Shown here: positions 12,701 through 26,900 of the stretch, piece after piece | Position numbering within the stretch: position 1 is the first letter of the stretch | How the letters are laid out: each line of letters begins with the position of its first letter | Assembly: GCA_959347315.1 (NCBI GenBank) | Contig: OY365810.1 | Coordinates: forward strand, 16,052,500-16,116,499 | Source: Bimastos eiseni | Taxonomy: Eukaryota; Annelida; Clitellata; Crassiclitellata; Lumbricidae | Length of the DNA: 64,000 nucleotides | Reading direction: 5' to 3' | Notes under the pieces: generated by a model | What the model saw: the letters and a program-made list of their open reading frames with translations, nothing else | Database searches by the model: none | Told to the model about the DNA's origin: nothing | Translations under genes and position numbers: made by a program

Positions 12701-15700
12701 AACGGCCTCTGTTGTCATAAGCTGTCGTTAAACCCTGGATCCATCCAGCCTGTTGGACTCTAATTCCAATCAATCGCAATGAAACTGGTTAAAATCTCCT
12801 CTGGGCTGTACGCAGCTTGAACTTTGTCTACGCAAAGAGAGCAATAAGTGCATTGCCGATGGGAATATCAGACAGAGAGGGTCGGAGAAGAATGGTAGAT
12901 TACCATCATACTGAGATCAAGACAGCCTGCGCTCATCAACTGTTGACGTCTAAGGTAATTAAATGGTATTTTGACTATAATAATTATTCTAGTATCTTCT
13001 GTTGCCCTCAGTCAGACAATTGGACCTGAACATCAGCCGGAACCCATAATGAGTTCTACGGGTTCCACAGTATGTATATTGGTTGTGTATGGGTTTGATA
13101 CAACGTCCACCTTGCAGGCTTTGTTTGCCAAATGAAAAGGACAATTCGGTGAAGTTTATACTGCAGAATGAATTGATATTTAATTGTGTTCTTTAAATAA
13201 AATTTTTATTGGTTGCTACACGTTAGACCAACACATTTAATGATCATGTAAAGTTGGCTGACTATTGCTGACTCTGGCGTCAAAGTAGAGATATAAGTAA
13301 GCGAGCGTGTGATTAAGATGGAACGAGCGAAAAAGTATAGAACGTAAGTCGGCAAGATGGTAGGCATGTGCCAGTAGGGTAGGCATGTGCTAAAAGGTAG
13401 GTATGTGACAGGAGGTAGGTGTGTGCCAAGAGGGTAGGCATGTGCCAGTAAAGTAGGCACGTGCCACAGTGCGAGCAAGGCAGGGATGTGCATAGTGAAA
13501 AGGGTTGCGCAAAGTGGGTAGGCATGTGCAAGGAGGGTGGACACGTGCAAAGTTGGTAGGCATTGAGAAGTGAATAGGCATGTGCAAAGTCGGTAGGCAG
13601 GTGTAAAGTTGGATAGGCATGTGCTGCTGTTACACTGCATGACCTTGTCTGTAGGCGACAGAGTAGGTGATGATAATTCCGTTCGGTTCATCTGGTGCAT
13701 TCCATTCGAGTAACAGATGATGAGATCCTCTCTCGGACACTCTCACTGACGTCACTTCACCCGGAGCTGTACAGTAATATACAGAAAGATTCTGTCTGAA
13801 CATTTACGTAGCGCATTCGACCGACAGAACTTTAGAGAAGCGAAGAACACAGGCGAATTTAGCAGGTTATCAATCAATTATAACTTCAACTTTTTCGCTC
13901 TCGCACGAGGACAAGACGGTCGCATGTTTCTCTAGCCTGCCGTTTTGATCAATCACTTGGTTAGTCACAGAAGGATGTTAAGTCGATGATTATCGTTCGT
14001 TCGGACATCTGAAATCGCCTACTATACGTTCACGGAGTTATAGGTTCCTTTTCATTATCGTAACGTAGTCCAAGAACACTAAACGTAGTGTGTACAATCA
14101 ACTGTAAAACCATGTTTTTTAAAATGTTATCAGCTTGAAGGCTACGCCATCAGAACATAGATGGTTACGCTTGTCCGGACTCCACTATGACAGTTGCTTC
14201 CATTAGAAGGACCCCATTGGGGATTCGCAAGCCACGTTCGCCTTGTGGCGAACTGCAATCGTTGCATCGAATAATTATATCGATGCATTTCCCCACAACA
14301 TTCAACCTGCTTAGCATGAGACAGTGTAAGTGCTACATCATGTATTTTATCATTAGATAGAAAGGGGCGAGGGTAGACTTCGTCTCTTGCGCCTCTGTAG
14401 GCATATGCATAAGACTGCATGCGAATCGCGGTTAGATTTCCGCTGCTGGCTTATCTCGAAGATTCGACTCTCATGCTAGTATACGGTCTTTTCGCGAGGA
14501 ATCTGAATTACGTAGCGTCCATTTAAACCGGTGAGCGGTGGTCAAGGTACTCACCCGATTACACACTCATTGAAAATTGAACATAATACGGCTGCCATCA
14601 AAACGCGAAACATTTAAATTTGTACATTTACATCAATATGAACAGGCATGTACATAAGAGAGCATGCGAGAATCATTATCTAGGTTACTAATTTTCGCAT
14701 TAATATCGACAGATTTTTATTATATGGGGTATTAGTACTATTAATTTGACCCATTCAGTCTCATTTGCACTTCTCAATGAAATTGACCTGACCTGACTTG
14801 ATCCAATTACTCAATTCGCCACCCCGGTGTATAATGGTTGCTTACCACCTTCAGGCGTTTCGAAGGTGATGGTGCTGCTGAGATTTCCCATCCTGCCTCC
14901 GTTCATCACAAGGACCCCTGCTGTGATGTTGGCGTAGGGCCAGAGCCTATCCGTCCGACTGCTTACAACAGTCGCCCCAATTCGACGAGATTTGACCATC
15001 GACCGATGACCAGTCTGATCCGTCGAGGTCAACACTGGACACGGATACCACCTGTTAATGATTACGTCCTCCGTTCGATAGTCATCGCTCGACTCACTTC
15101 TCCAGAACCGAATCTGATAGAATAGAACTGGCACAAGTAAAGCTCCACGATGCAGGTTTATTCAGATTAAGCGAAGACCATTGAACATTCACTGTTTGAA
15201 CTGGGTCGATTTGGAATTCTGTTATGTCGAAACTTTCTACAATGACTCGGCTTGCTTTGTCACCTAGATTAAGACTCATTTGTAATCATTATTTGTTTAT
15301 CAGGACCGTACCGAGGGCGGTGCCAGAGTTACCGTGGGTCAAGGCGCAAATATAGAAGGATGGAATAGCTTTAATTATATATTCCATAAATTCACCCTTT
15401 CTTAAAAAATTTGGGAGCGCCAAATTAGATCCAAATGCTAGGGACAGGGCACAATTATAGCTTGGTACGGCCCTGTTTTTTAATCGTTTTCGTCATTAGC
15501 CTTGTATCTGTCATCGTCGTTACAATTACTGCGACTGTTGCTAACTTGCTGTCACTCTCGATCGCATCATCCCCACCCTAAAAACAACCAAAAAGAACAA
15601 TAACAAAGACGAGGAAGGTTTTTCTCCCACCTGATATCCAACGAAGAAACCGAGAACTTTCTGTGGACTCATGTCGACCGGTTGCCATAGAAACTCGACG

Positions 15701-18700
15701 CTGGTGCTCGTCAGAGTCTGCGCATTGAATCGGAAGTTCTTCGGCGCTTCTGTCGGATCTGAAAGAAGTCATGATCAGGGCAGACCAGTAAACGGTTAAT
15801 TGATGAACGATACTCTAAAGACTCTAATCACTCAAATGGTCAGCGAACTGGAATAATAAGCACATGCATGTACAATAGGTATATAGGTGGGTGTTCATAT
15901 GCTCACCAGGGCAGAGATGTGCAGGTATCATGGACAATGTATGAAATATTTAGTTAAAATTTAGTATTTTATTTGAAAGGAAAGAAGAAACATTTTGAAC
16001 CCTTTTTACTATCAGTTAGTTGCCAAGTACTACGAGATGAGAGATATTTAAAAATAGAATTAAGTATAGCAATAGGCCTATAGGCCTACAAGAACGTTGG
16101 GTTAGGTAAGAGAGTATGCTTATAATATAGGTGACATATCAGATCACCCTCGGGGAGTATAAGTACTCACAGTCCTGTCCAGAGTAGCCAATCTTTTGTT
16201 CTAGGAAGCTCTCTAGAGCTGGTCCTTCATCGTTGATGGCCTGGACATAGATGACATAGTCCTTGAAAGGTTCTTGGTCCTCTACGGTCAGTTCCTTCTT
16301 CCGCCAGTCACGGATGACGCGTGTCGTCTCTGTGACACCAGGTGGAGCGTCTCTTCGCTTGTAGCTGACCTTGTAGTGGAATCCAGGAGCATTCAACTCA
16401 ATGCGATCCATCGCCTACATATATTCCAAACGAATCAAACCAATTATACTAAAGCCATGGACGATGATTCTGCAGTTCTATGTTTTACATACATTGGACA
16501 CTTTTTGGGACAGGTTATTGCATTTATTAAGCGCCACTATATATAGAGAGAAAGCATCAATCGGTGGCGCAGAGCAATGATGCATGAAGGACCAGTATAA
16601 TGAACGTCTCAGATGAAGTTTCAACCTGCACAAGTAAGCGTTCGAGCCAATAATTGGTAACCTTGTCGTTTGTCCAATGACGTTATTACATCTGGTGCGG
16701 TTTGTCTCTTGCTAAAGCTCCTTTCTGTCATCAGCAACACCTATCTGGACGATCCTGTAAGTTCCTGCTATCGAAGTTCGTATATAGTGTAGCATGATAT
16801 GGCGCCATTTGTAATCCGACAGAGTTCACAGAAAAATCGCAAAAATAAGAGAGTTGCAGACACCTACGATTGGAAAAGATTACCATCCAAGTACCCGTGT
16901 ATATACGCATATGTGCGTTTATATAAGTGTGTATGTATGAAATTAGATACTAGATACATGTATGATGTTGTACATGTATTTATCTATATATTATGTGCAC
17001 GTACTTAGGCCTATGCATGCGTGAATGTATGTATCTAAATTATATAGGCCTAAATATATATATAATAATATATATGTTAGTTACATGTATCAACGTGCAT
17101 GTGTAATTTCTTAGTTCATGTGTGCATTTTTTTGTAAATAGGTTGTGTATAAACAAAATGCAGCTAATATAGCGCCTTTTAGCACCCCACAAAATGCAGA
17201 AAAAGCGCTAGTTTAAAGTATCGTAGTATCGTGCACGTATTTACATAATATATATGTAAATTATATGCATATATAGGCACTACCTCCCAGATGATGACCA
17301 GTTGATCTGGGCGTCTGCTGACCGTGCAGACGTTGGCAGGGTTGCGGAAAGGGATAGTGGGAGGGGTGGTACAAATGGTTGGGGTGAATTGGCTGCGATC
17401 ACTTCGGCCGAGGGAATTACGTGAGACGACGTGGAAAGTGTAGTTCATCCATGGATGGAGTGTCATCTGGAAAGAATGCAAATAACCACCCCCATTCCAC
17501 CTCAACATAACTATCATAACAACGATTTTAGAATGTCTCGCGCCATCATCAATATCCCCGTTGGAGATGCATCATCCGTATTGTTAAGAAAATCGGAGAC
17601 AAAGAGACACATTACATACATGTATGCAAAGTTGCATACATATAGCCTACACTGTACATTGTACAACAATAATTCTTTTAATATAATCAATTTTCCAAAA
17701 TTCATTAATAATATTATAATCAATATTCTTTTTCTAATAATTTATTGCTTATCACATAATGAAATAAAAATTACCAAAGAACGTTTCCAAGAAGTTTATT
17801 TTCTGTTGTGGTACGCAAACCAATATTTTTTAAGTTTGGGGTACAATAAAAAAAACGCAGGGAACTGCTGGCCCACAGGCTACACACATGCGTGAGTTCA
17901 TGATATTAGCGTAGGGTAAGGTTGGGTGAATTATGGAATAAGGTAAGATATATATTGCTGCCAGGTACCCTGATGAGATACTTGTGGCCTGGGGTTTTAG
18001 GACCTTCGTGAAAAGCTTCCTCTGGGTCATCGGATATGTTGTAATAGACCGTGTAGTCGATGATTGGGTCGTTGTTGTTTCTGCTCGGATGCCAAGCAAC
18101 CTCTGCCGCAGTAGCCGTACAACTGATGAGGCGAACGTCGGTTGGAGCGTCTGGTCGGTCTGCGCCATAGACAGAACCACAACGCATCGAACAGATGGCA
18201 AATATGTATAATGCATAGTGCAGTCTGTGCATTAAGACTTGACTTTTTAAAGCTCCTGCATCTCGAGTTTTGTGTCATTGTATTGTATTGTATTCCGTTT
18301 ATTATGACAACAGTGTCATGGCTGTCAAAACACAGCCATTTACAGACTAGCTAATGGTGCCACATTAGTTGTCAGAACAATAATGACAGCAACAACAACA
18401 ACAATAATAACAATACTACTACTACTTAAATTACTCTCAGCAATAGCGGCACCAATGGTTGCAATACAGCCATTCGCTTGGTGTCTTTCAATAGTTTTTT
18501 AATCTCTATTATGTATCATTGTCAAGCAGTGAGCTAAGCAAATAAACCCACCTCTGACAGTCAACTCCACCGTGTGGCTATCCGAGTCCAGTCCGTTCGT
18601 GGCCAGACAGGTGTACTGACCACTGTCGCTCTTCAGCTGGACATTGTGAATGGTCAATCGGTTGTTACGAATGGTCAGTCTTCCTTTGATGTTGGTCGCC

Positions 18701-20809
18701 ATTGTCGTTCCGTTTCTCAGCCACTGAATCTTCAGATTCTTTCGCTCGTCCTCGTCTGTTTCGGCCCCACATGTGAACGTTGCGTTGGTCAGCGCATTGA
18801 CCGTCAGACTGTCCGGCACGACTGTGATAACGGTCTTTCCTTAAACACATTAAAGGAATCTGGGCTCCATTTGTCTCCTACTACATTCCCTTCCCGTAAA
18901 GCCTTCTGCCGTCAGCGCACAAGAAGTGCATAACGATGAGCCCTCAATTGATACTCGCGTTTTAAATGCGGACACAATAAAATTCGATATTTCGGACCTT
19001 CTGAGAACAGACTTTCACAAATTCTACACTTAGGTCGAAAGAACGTCAAACCAACTTTATACGAAATTAGGCCTGCTTATTAATCTTTGTAGCCTATCGA
19101 CTTATCCGGAATAAGTTCCTATCTCGACGATATTGCCCGCAACGAAATTTCTACTCCTTTCAACCGCTCGACGCATCTTCCCTCATTTCAATTGAATTTC
19201 TCCATTCGTTGCTTTTCTATATGAGTCTGAGTAGAATACACTTGATAGACGATCGAGCTGCCTTTCTCATAACATCTGATTAATTATTGTTCATTATTCG
19301 TCACATATTCTTTCTCCTAAGTCATCTGAAAGCCATATTGCTACAATAAACTTCGGAACTGACTGAATTTCTAGACTGCGAGCTGACGTAAAGCGACCGT
19401 TCAGTTATGCCTTAAGCCTTATTACAACAGCTCAATAGAAATTATTAAGGTATATTAATTAAAAATACCTACTTCTGACGATAAGTCGACCAGAAGTCAC
19501 TTCAATACCGAATTTGTTTTGCGCCAGACACTGAAACATCCCGTCATCGCGTAGAGTGGCATTCTGACAATTACATCAGACAAATAATATTATTAAAATT
19601 TAACATAGGGTCTATGCATGGATGTTTCAAATAATTTTGAGACCGTTTTCGTGACAGGCCACACGAGGAACATGTTGATCGTCGGTAAGAAGTGAAGGCA
19701 CATCACCCTCACAATCGGCTAGACTAGAAAGGTCTGGACAAGAGTTAGAAGATGAAAGAAACACTAAGGAAGGATGTGTTGCATTAAAAAGTATTGCAAT
19801 TAACCGTTTGGCAACTTAACACCTAAAGATGCAAGTCTTAGGGTTCACTGGAACTGGATGATCGAATGATTGGCAACACTTCAGCAGATGGTGTAACTGG
19901 CGGTGGCTGTTGAATTTAACTTTTCCTGTTCAATTCTAGGACAGCGGAACAACTGGTCCATTAAATACACGTATCAACAGCATCAGGATGCCATATAGGA
20001 GGACTGTCTTTTAAGAGTAACGTTAGTAAGAGTAGCCTCCATAAGAGTCACCTTTATTAGAATTACCTTTATAAGAATTATCTTTATAAGAGTTACCTCT
20101 ATAAGAACTACTTTTATAAGACTTAACTAAATGAGAGTTACTTTTATAAAAATAACCTTTGTATAAATTACCTTAATAAGAAATACCTTTATGAGAATTA
20201 CCTTTGTTACAATTAAACTTAAAAAGAATTATCTGTATTAGAGTTACCTTTACAAAAACTACCTTTGCATGAATTACCTTAATAAGATTTACCTGTATAA
20301 GAGTTACCTTTGTTACAATTCTCTAGGTATGAGCAACCTTGATAGAAGTTACCTTTATGACTAGATCACCGTTTGAGTTCACTGTAATTCTTCCGTTGGT
20401 TTTCGTTGCGTCTTCGACCAATCTGGGAGGTATTCCTCTTTTCCAGGAGACGGCAGGTCTTGGCGTCCCGGAAGCAGTGCAGCTTAAGGTTACGCTCTGA
20501 CTTTCAGCAATCTTAGCGACAATTGGTGGCGTCTCGATGAAACTCGGCGCTTCAGCTGACGACAAATAAGAGTGAGTGAACAATGATGACGACGACCATG
20601 ACAAAAATGACGACAGTATGATGATGATTACGGCGATTATGAGTACGTCGATCATAATGACAACGACAAATACAACGACAATAGCGACGACGACGTCGGT
20701 TGTGGTGGTAGGAATGATAATGCAGAGATGATGATTACGATGATTATGATGACAACGACAAATACAATGACAATGATTATTGCAACGACGATAGTGATCA
20801 TCGTGGTAG

Positions 20810-20844
<35 letters not shown>

Positions 20845-20894
20845 CTGATGATGCTGATGATGCTGAGTAGGAGGAGGTGGAGGACGACTACGAC

Positions 20895-20925
<31 letters not shown>

Positions 20926-23900
20926 ACGATGATGACGAAGATGAAGACGATGAGACGATGATGATGTCATCATGATATCGTTTCAAGCTAACCGAGGACA
21001 TTGAGTACGATGTTGGCAAAGATGTAGCCATGACGATTGGTGACGTTGCATTGCATCACTTGTGAGTCGGACTTCGTAACATTCAGGAAACGAATCTCTC
21101 GATCGCTCACAATCACTCGACGCCCGTTAGGCGCCAATGCTACGCAGAAACCCCATCACGTTTCAATCACTTTATATAGCGCCTGACTTCAGCCAGTGTG
21201 CAAAGTCAGACTGAACAAGTCGTTGCTCAATGTGTTGATAAAAACATTGATTTTAAATTGTTAAGTGCCTAATGTACAGACAACGCCTATAGTCATAAAC
21301 TACGCCTCTCTTTATGCCAAGGTCAAGGATTTCAACGCGGTTTTTCTGCTTAAGATCAAATGATGTAGACCCATTTGCAAAACTAGATTAGTTTTCAGAC
21401 AATGAGGCATTCGCACTAAACATCACAACCGATGGTTTGGTGCATTTTCAATTAAATATTCATCAAAGTACGTATTAGCCCGTCTCTTATATTATGAGGA
21501 GCTAATTAAATGGTTTTTAATTTGCAGTGGTTCTAATACAGGCTATAGGGCGTGCGTCTTCAGTACCACTTGAAACCCTTGTTAAACCATGTTGCATGTT
21601 ATGTGTCACTTATGTCATGTTATGTGACGTCAGTCTGTGCTATGTATGTTTATGTTATGGTATGGTGTGATATGTTATGTCATTGTCACATCAGAGCATT
21701 TCCATTCGTGTCTTCTGGTCAATCATGATTGTGAACACCTTCATCATTATTTTTACCGTAGACAATTAATGATTACCTTTGACCGGGACACCATTGCTGA
21801 ACCACGTGATGTTCGGCGGAGGTATTCCACCTGCTAAGCATCGGAATTCGGCAGACCCTTCCTCCTCAACAACCACGTCTTCAGGTGGCTTACTGTCCAT
21901 CCAATATGGTGGATCTGTTCAAATCAGAATCCAAGTCAATAGGACAAATGCATCAGGACTAGTTCCTTTATTTAGCATGTATACACCTAGTCTATATTAC
22001 ACGTTGGTACAATTTTAGGCCTGTGCATGTCTGTATGAATGCACACCATGGGCGTCAGAGGATTGATGGAGGCAAATCCCCGGTTATAAGTGTCAGAAAG
22101 GCAAGACATTACCTCCTAAGACTAAAAAATATGCCCCTACCTAAAACCGAGGCATTTGCCTCGGGACCCCCCTATCTGGACCCCTCTGGTGTGCACGACT
22201 ACAAGTGTATGTATTATCTAGATATACCCTTTAACAGCATTTTCAAAGGAACCTCTTTATGAACCTTCACTACTGGACGTATACTCTCGTAAACAAATGG
22301 ACACAACTGAGTTAACGACAGATACTTAGAAATTACTTAACTATCAAAATGTTCGTGTAGGCCAACGTGTGTAACTTCTGAGAGGTTTTGAAATATCAAA
22401 TAGGCCAACAATTCTGTTGCGTTGTATGCGTGCTGTACGTATTATCTAGATATACGCTTTAACAGCGTTTTCAAGGAACCTTTCTGTATTTTATAAAACC
22501 AGATCAAAGAGACAAGGAGACGCCGAAGAGGCTGAACCGTTCTTTGAGACTATACATCACGGTGAAGTAACCGAGAGAAGAAAGAATGATCACGAAGGAA
22601 ACCAGTTCACCTACTTTCGACAGAGAGGCGAAATTCCTGTGAGGCGGATTTTCTCGTATCCTTCGAATTGATGGCGATGCAACGATACTGACCACTGTCT
22701 GAATGCTGAGCATCAGGAATGATCAATTCTTGACCGAAACTATTCACTAGGGTCTTGCCCTCTAGACGAGCATCCAAGCGTATCCAGGTCACGTTTGGCG
22801 TTGGACTACAAGAAATCACACAAGTACTTTATCACTCTGTCGACTAATCAATCAATCAAATCAAGTAGTCAGTTAGTCCGTGAGCCAATCGATAGCTAGA
22901 TCAAGAATTGACATACCAATTTATTTATTACTCAGCAAAATACATGTATAGACAATCAGGCAAGGGAACAATCAGCCGGTTAGTCCATCAATCAGCAAGC
23001 AAGTGAGCTTAGAAGAGCGGATACACATGTAGGCCTATGTCGAAATTGTTCTATTTTATTTCACCAAGTGTTAAGAAGACTCAAACTGAGGCAATCTTTC
23101 AAGGAGACAGACTGATGCTTGCGAGCCAAGAGAGGCAGGAAACAGCCATCATGATTGGTACGATGCAATAATATATGTAAACTTCAAGAGTAGCAACGAT
23201 TAACAATGTTGAACAGACAGTGACTGCGGTTTAGAGGATTGACGTCTATACAACAGTAAATCAGTGAACCAGTCCGGTGGATCCAGCACTAACCCATCCA
23301 AGCGATCAAATTTAATTCTATATGCCGCATATATACGATCAAACTGAAACCGGAACCGCTGATCACACTATTCAGATGACAATGATTCACAGTTTAGTAT
23401 TCATATGGTTACTAATAAATTATAATTATTTTCACATACTTACAATTTGTATAATTATGTTAATATATTTACTATCCACAGAGGCAGTCAGTCAGTCGGA
23501 CAGTCAGTCAATCAAGCAGTCACTCAATCAGTCAACCAATCCAAAGTTCGTTTACTTGTCACTCACATGTATACTATTATCTCAAGATATTTAATATACT
23601 TACGATGTAGTTTGATTACTAATCATGCACTTACTATTCGTATAGTCTCTACTCGTGTGCTTATTATCCAGATACTTACTATCCGGAGAAGATGCATTTC
23701 ATGGATATCCTTTGACCAATGAGAACTCGTTCCGTTGCAGCAGACGACCACATGAGACGAGCAGACTCATACCTCAGACCTATGTGTAAGATTCAGCAAA
23801 ATTGCACACAGTGCAAACTAAATCTCTGTTCAACAACTAGTTTGAATTAATGTTTCGGATAAATTCTTGCGAGCACGAGGATACATTGGCTTCGTATAGG

Positions 23901-26900
23901 GACAACATTTTCTCAACATTTTAAAAGTTCACGGACTCAGCGTTGCATTGACTTTTTTACAGAATTTTTACAGATTTATTTCTGGCGGTCAAACAAACAG
24001 AAAATCGACAACGAACAAAAATATTATAAATATAAAGTACAGTAGGTCTAAATGAAACTTATAATCAATCAAATTAACAGCAGGCCTACATCTCATTAAT
24101 AACCATAACCGAAGTTAGTATTAACAATGATAAGAGAGCGATATATTATTATGTTGGCCTAGTGAAAAGGAGATAGAAATTCCGACCTTCCGTTTGTCGC
24201 ACCTCAATGCGTTGGTCGTTGCCCTGGACCATTGTTCGTAGGAAATCATTGTATACGACGCAGAGGTAGGTTCCGTTGGGTCCACCGAGTGAGTCTTCGG
24301 GTTTCAGGTGCGAGAAATGCAGCTTACCTGCAACAGAAACTGACGGATCTCATTCTATTGGGCCCGAGCAAAGATTCTGATGGGAATGGACGAGTGTGTT
24401 AAAGAGCGATGCGTCTATTATACCAGGCTTACAAAGTTCGTTATCTACGGGTCGATCTTGTCCTTGCTGCAACTGAAGAGGGATATGCCACTGCCTTAAG
24501 ACACATAGATATCTCTGCTGCTTTTGACTGTGTGCAATGTGCATGGATCACTGTATAGGCCTATCAGCTAAAGTCTTGCAGCTGCCCTTTGGCGTCTCTG
24601 GTACTATCCCCAATTAATTTGTGTCCTACTTCTCTAAATCGCAGGCAGCACGTTCTCATCAGTTCCGCAGATTATCCATCGCTGCTCTTTGGTGTCCCAC
24701 TCTTTGGTTATGTCCCGTCATTCTTTGTAGGCCTACCTCTGAACTATCAGCCATTGCCTCGTGAATGAGCAGTTCTGAACTTTGTAGATAGAATATATTT
24801 GAATAACAAACGTTTCGTATTCTCTATCCGTCTAACATAAGCATCCTTAACTACAGTAACACGCAAGCAGTTTGAATCTGAACATTCTTTGCCGTGTAGC
24901 CAAAACCCAGACCTGCAACGTGGTGGTACTGGTTCGAGCCTCCACTCTGATGGATCCTGTAAATGTTCTTCACACATTTGCTCGGTGTTCTGTCGTACAC
25001 GTGTGTGCACCACTGAGCCCTGAGATTAGGGCACTATCAAATAAGCTGTATTGCCTTGAATTTACATGATAACTCGAAATCAACGCACAGATGTAAACTA
25101 GAAAATATTAGGAATAGTACCTTCGTAGTCCATGGATATCCTGTGGCTGGTTTCGAAGATCTTCAGCTTAGACCCTGCCCGGTTTCCGATGCCCCAGCTG
25201 ATGACCCCTCGGGGGTAACTGACCGGAGGTTGACAGCGAAGGGTCAGCGGATTACCGGCCACTCCTTCGTGAACTATTCCCTCCCTCGACGATGAGAAAG
25301 GCTCCAGAACTTATCAGAACATAAGGCACACTATAGACACGCTATAAACTATGTATCTAATTGTAGCAAATTATTGATAACTTAATGGTAAGCTATCATT
25401 TAACTATGTGGTTCAACCCTGAATCATAAATTGGCTATCCGAAACACGGACTATAGGTGACTTAATGGTAAGCTACAAATTGAAATATATAGCCATCGAT
25501 GTGAGTGAATGAGTGAAGGGTGCATAGCGTTTATTCTCCAAAGGCAATTACAAAGACGAACAAATCATGTCCTTCTCGCTAATAGTTATATTCTTCACCT
25601 TGTCTTTCATGTCGATATCTTAGGACCTTCTTTAGTCCAGTGTAACGTTGACAAATCATTTAGATTTTAAACAATAATTTCTGTTGTCAACATTTCTATG
25701 TTCTGTATTATCAGAAGGCTTTCTGCCGTGCTGGGTCACTCACCGGTCCCTCGTTCGTCGGACCAGGTCTCCTTGTCTGCAGAAGACGTCCTGAAGCACA
25801 TACTCCAAAAGTTCGACGCCACTCGTTCGGCCATCGCGGACGCTTCCTCACCCTCATTCAGTTTTACCGCGGCCTCCAACACATCTTGGGCATCCCTCCA
25901 GGGAGGCTTGATCCGTCGGATTGTCATGGAGGCGCCCTCTAAATCCTGCGAGCTGGATTTGCTTCCAACTTTACTCCTGAAAGACTTTTTAGATGATTTT
26001 CTTCCATTTCGACTATATTTTGTAATGCATCTCTAGGTCAGGGTTCGGTCTCAGTGCTCCACAAGAGGGCTGCTGTTTTCCCGTCCCTAAAACGGCCGGG
26101 TCTGGACCCACCCCTCCAGCAAACTACCGGCCAATCTAATAGGATCCTATATCGTTTTAGGATCTCATATCGTTTTTTCTTCTCCAAGCTCCTTGAGCGC
26201 TGCGTTGCCTACTTCCTTTAATCCTTTGGCATATCTGATGGAGCGCTCCTCTGGCAACGCCCGTTTTTTCACAGACCAGTCACTCTCTCTGGTTTTTGGT
26301 TCAACCCGCACTGGCTGGGCCTCTTTCCCATGGCTTCCCTCAGGGTTCGGTCTTGGCCTCCCTTCTTTTTATTCTATACACTTCTGCTCTAGGCAGCATT
26401 CTCCTTCCTCTCGGCATTGCCTCCCACCAGTATGCTGATGACACGCTGGCCTATCTTCATGGGCCTCCTCCTCAGCTTTCTAGATGGTTGAGCGGATGCT
26501 GGAGGAGTCCGCTGTTCTGGACTCCTGGCTCTCTTCTAATCGCCTCTCCTTGAACCTTAGCAAAACATAGTAGGCCTACATCTGGCTTGGTGGTTGAATC
26601 CAGCCAGGCAGTATTGACTTGGAGTCCCTCCGTCAGGCTTTTCATAACATCTCCTTTTCCCTATCTGTTCGAGATCTGAGCCTCCTTCTTGAGCCTGCCC
26701 ATTCCCTTTCTGGTCACATAAATTCCCTTTCCCGCTCTATCATCATCGCCAGATCCGCTCTATTAGACAGTGGCTTTCATTACATGCTGAGTTCACGCTT
26801 GTGCGCTTTAATTTGTTCTAGGTTCGGCTTTGGCAACATTGCCTTCATTGGACTCTCCTCTCACAAATTTTTTAAGCTCCAGTCCATTCTCAATGCGGCT

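Noticed and set aside
13206..13700. Cys/Leu/Pro-rich 164-codon minus-strand frame
   Set aside because: It consists of minisatellite units plus exon 18 read in the wrong frame.
15094..15158. Reading through the 15114-15263 segment as a normal exon ending at TGA
   Set aside because: It would truncate the protein in mid-FN3; exon 16 joined to exon 17 gives an unbroken domain.
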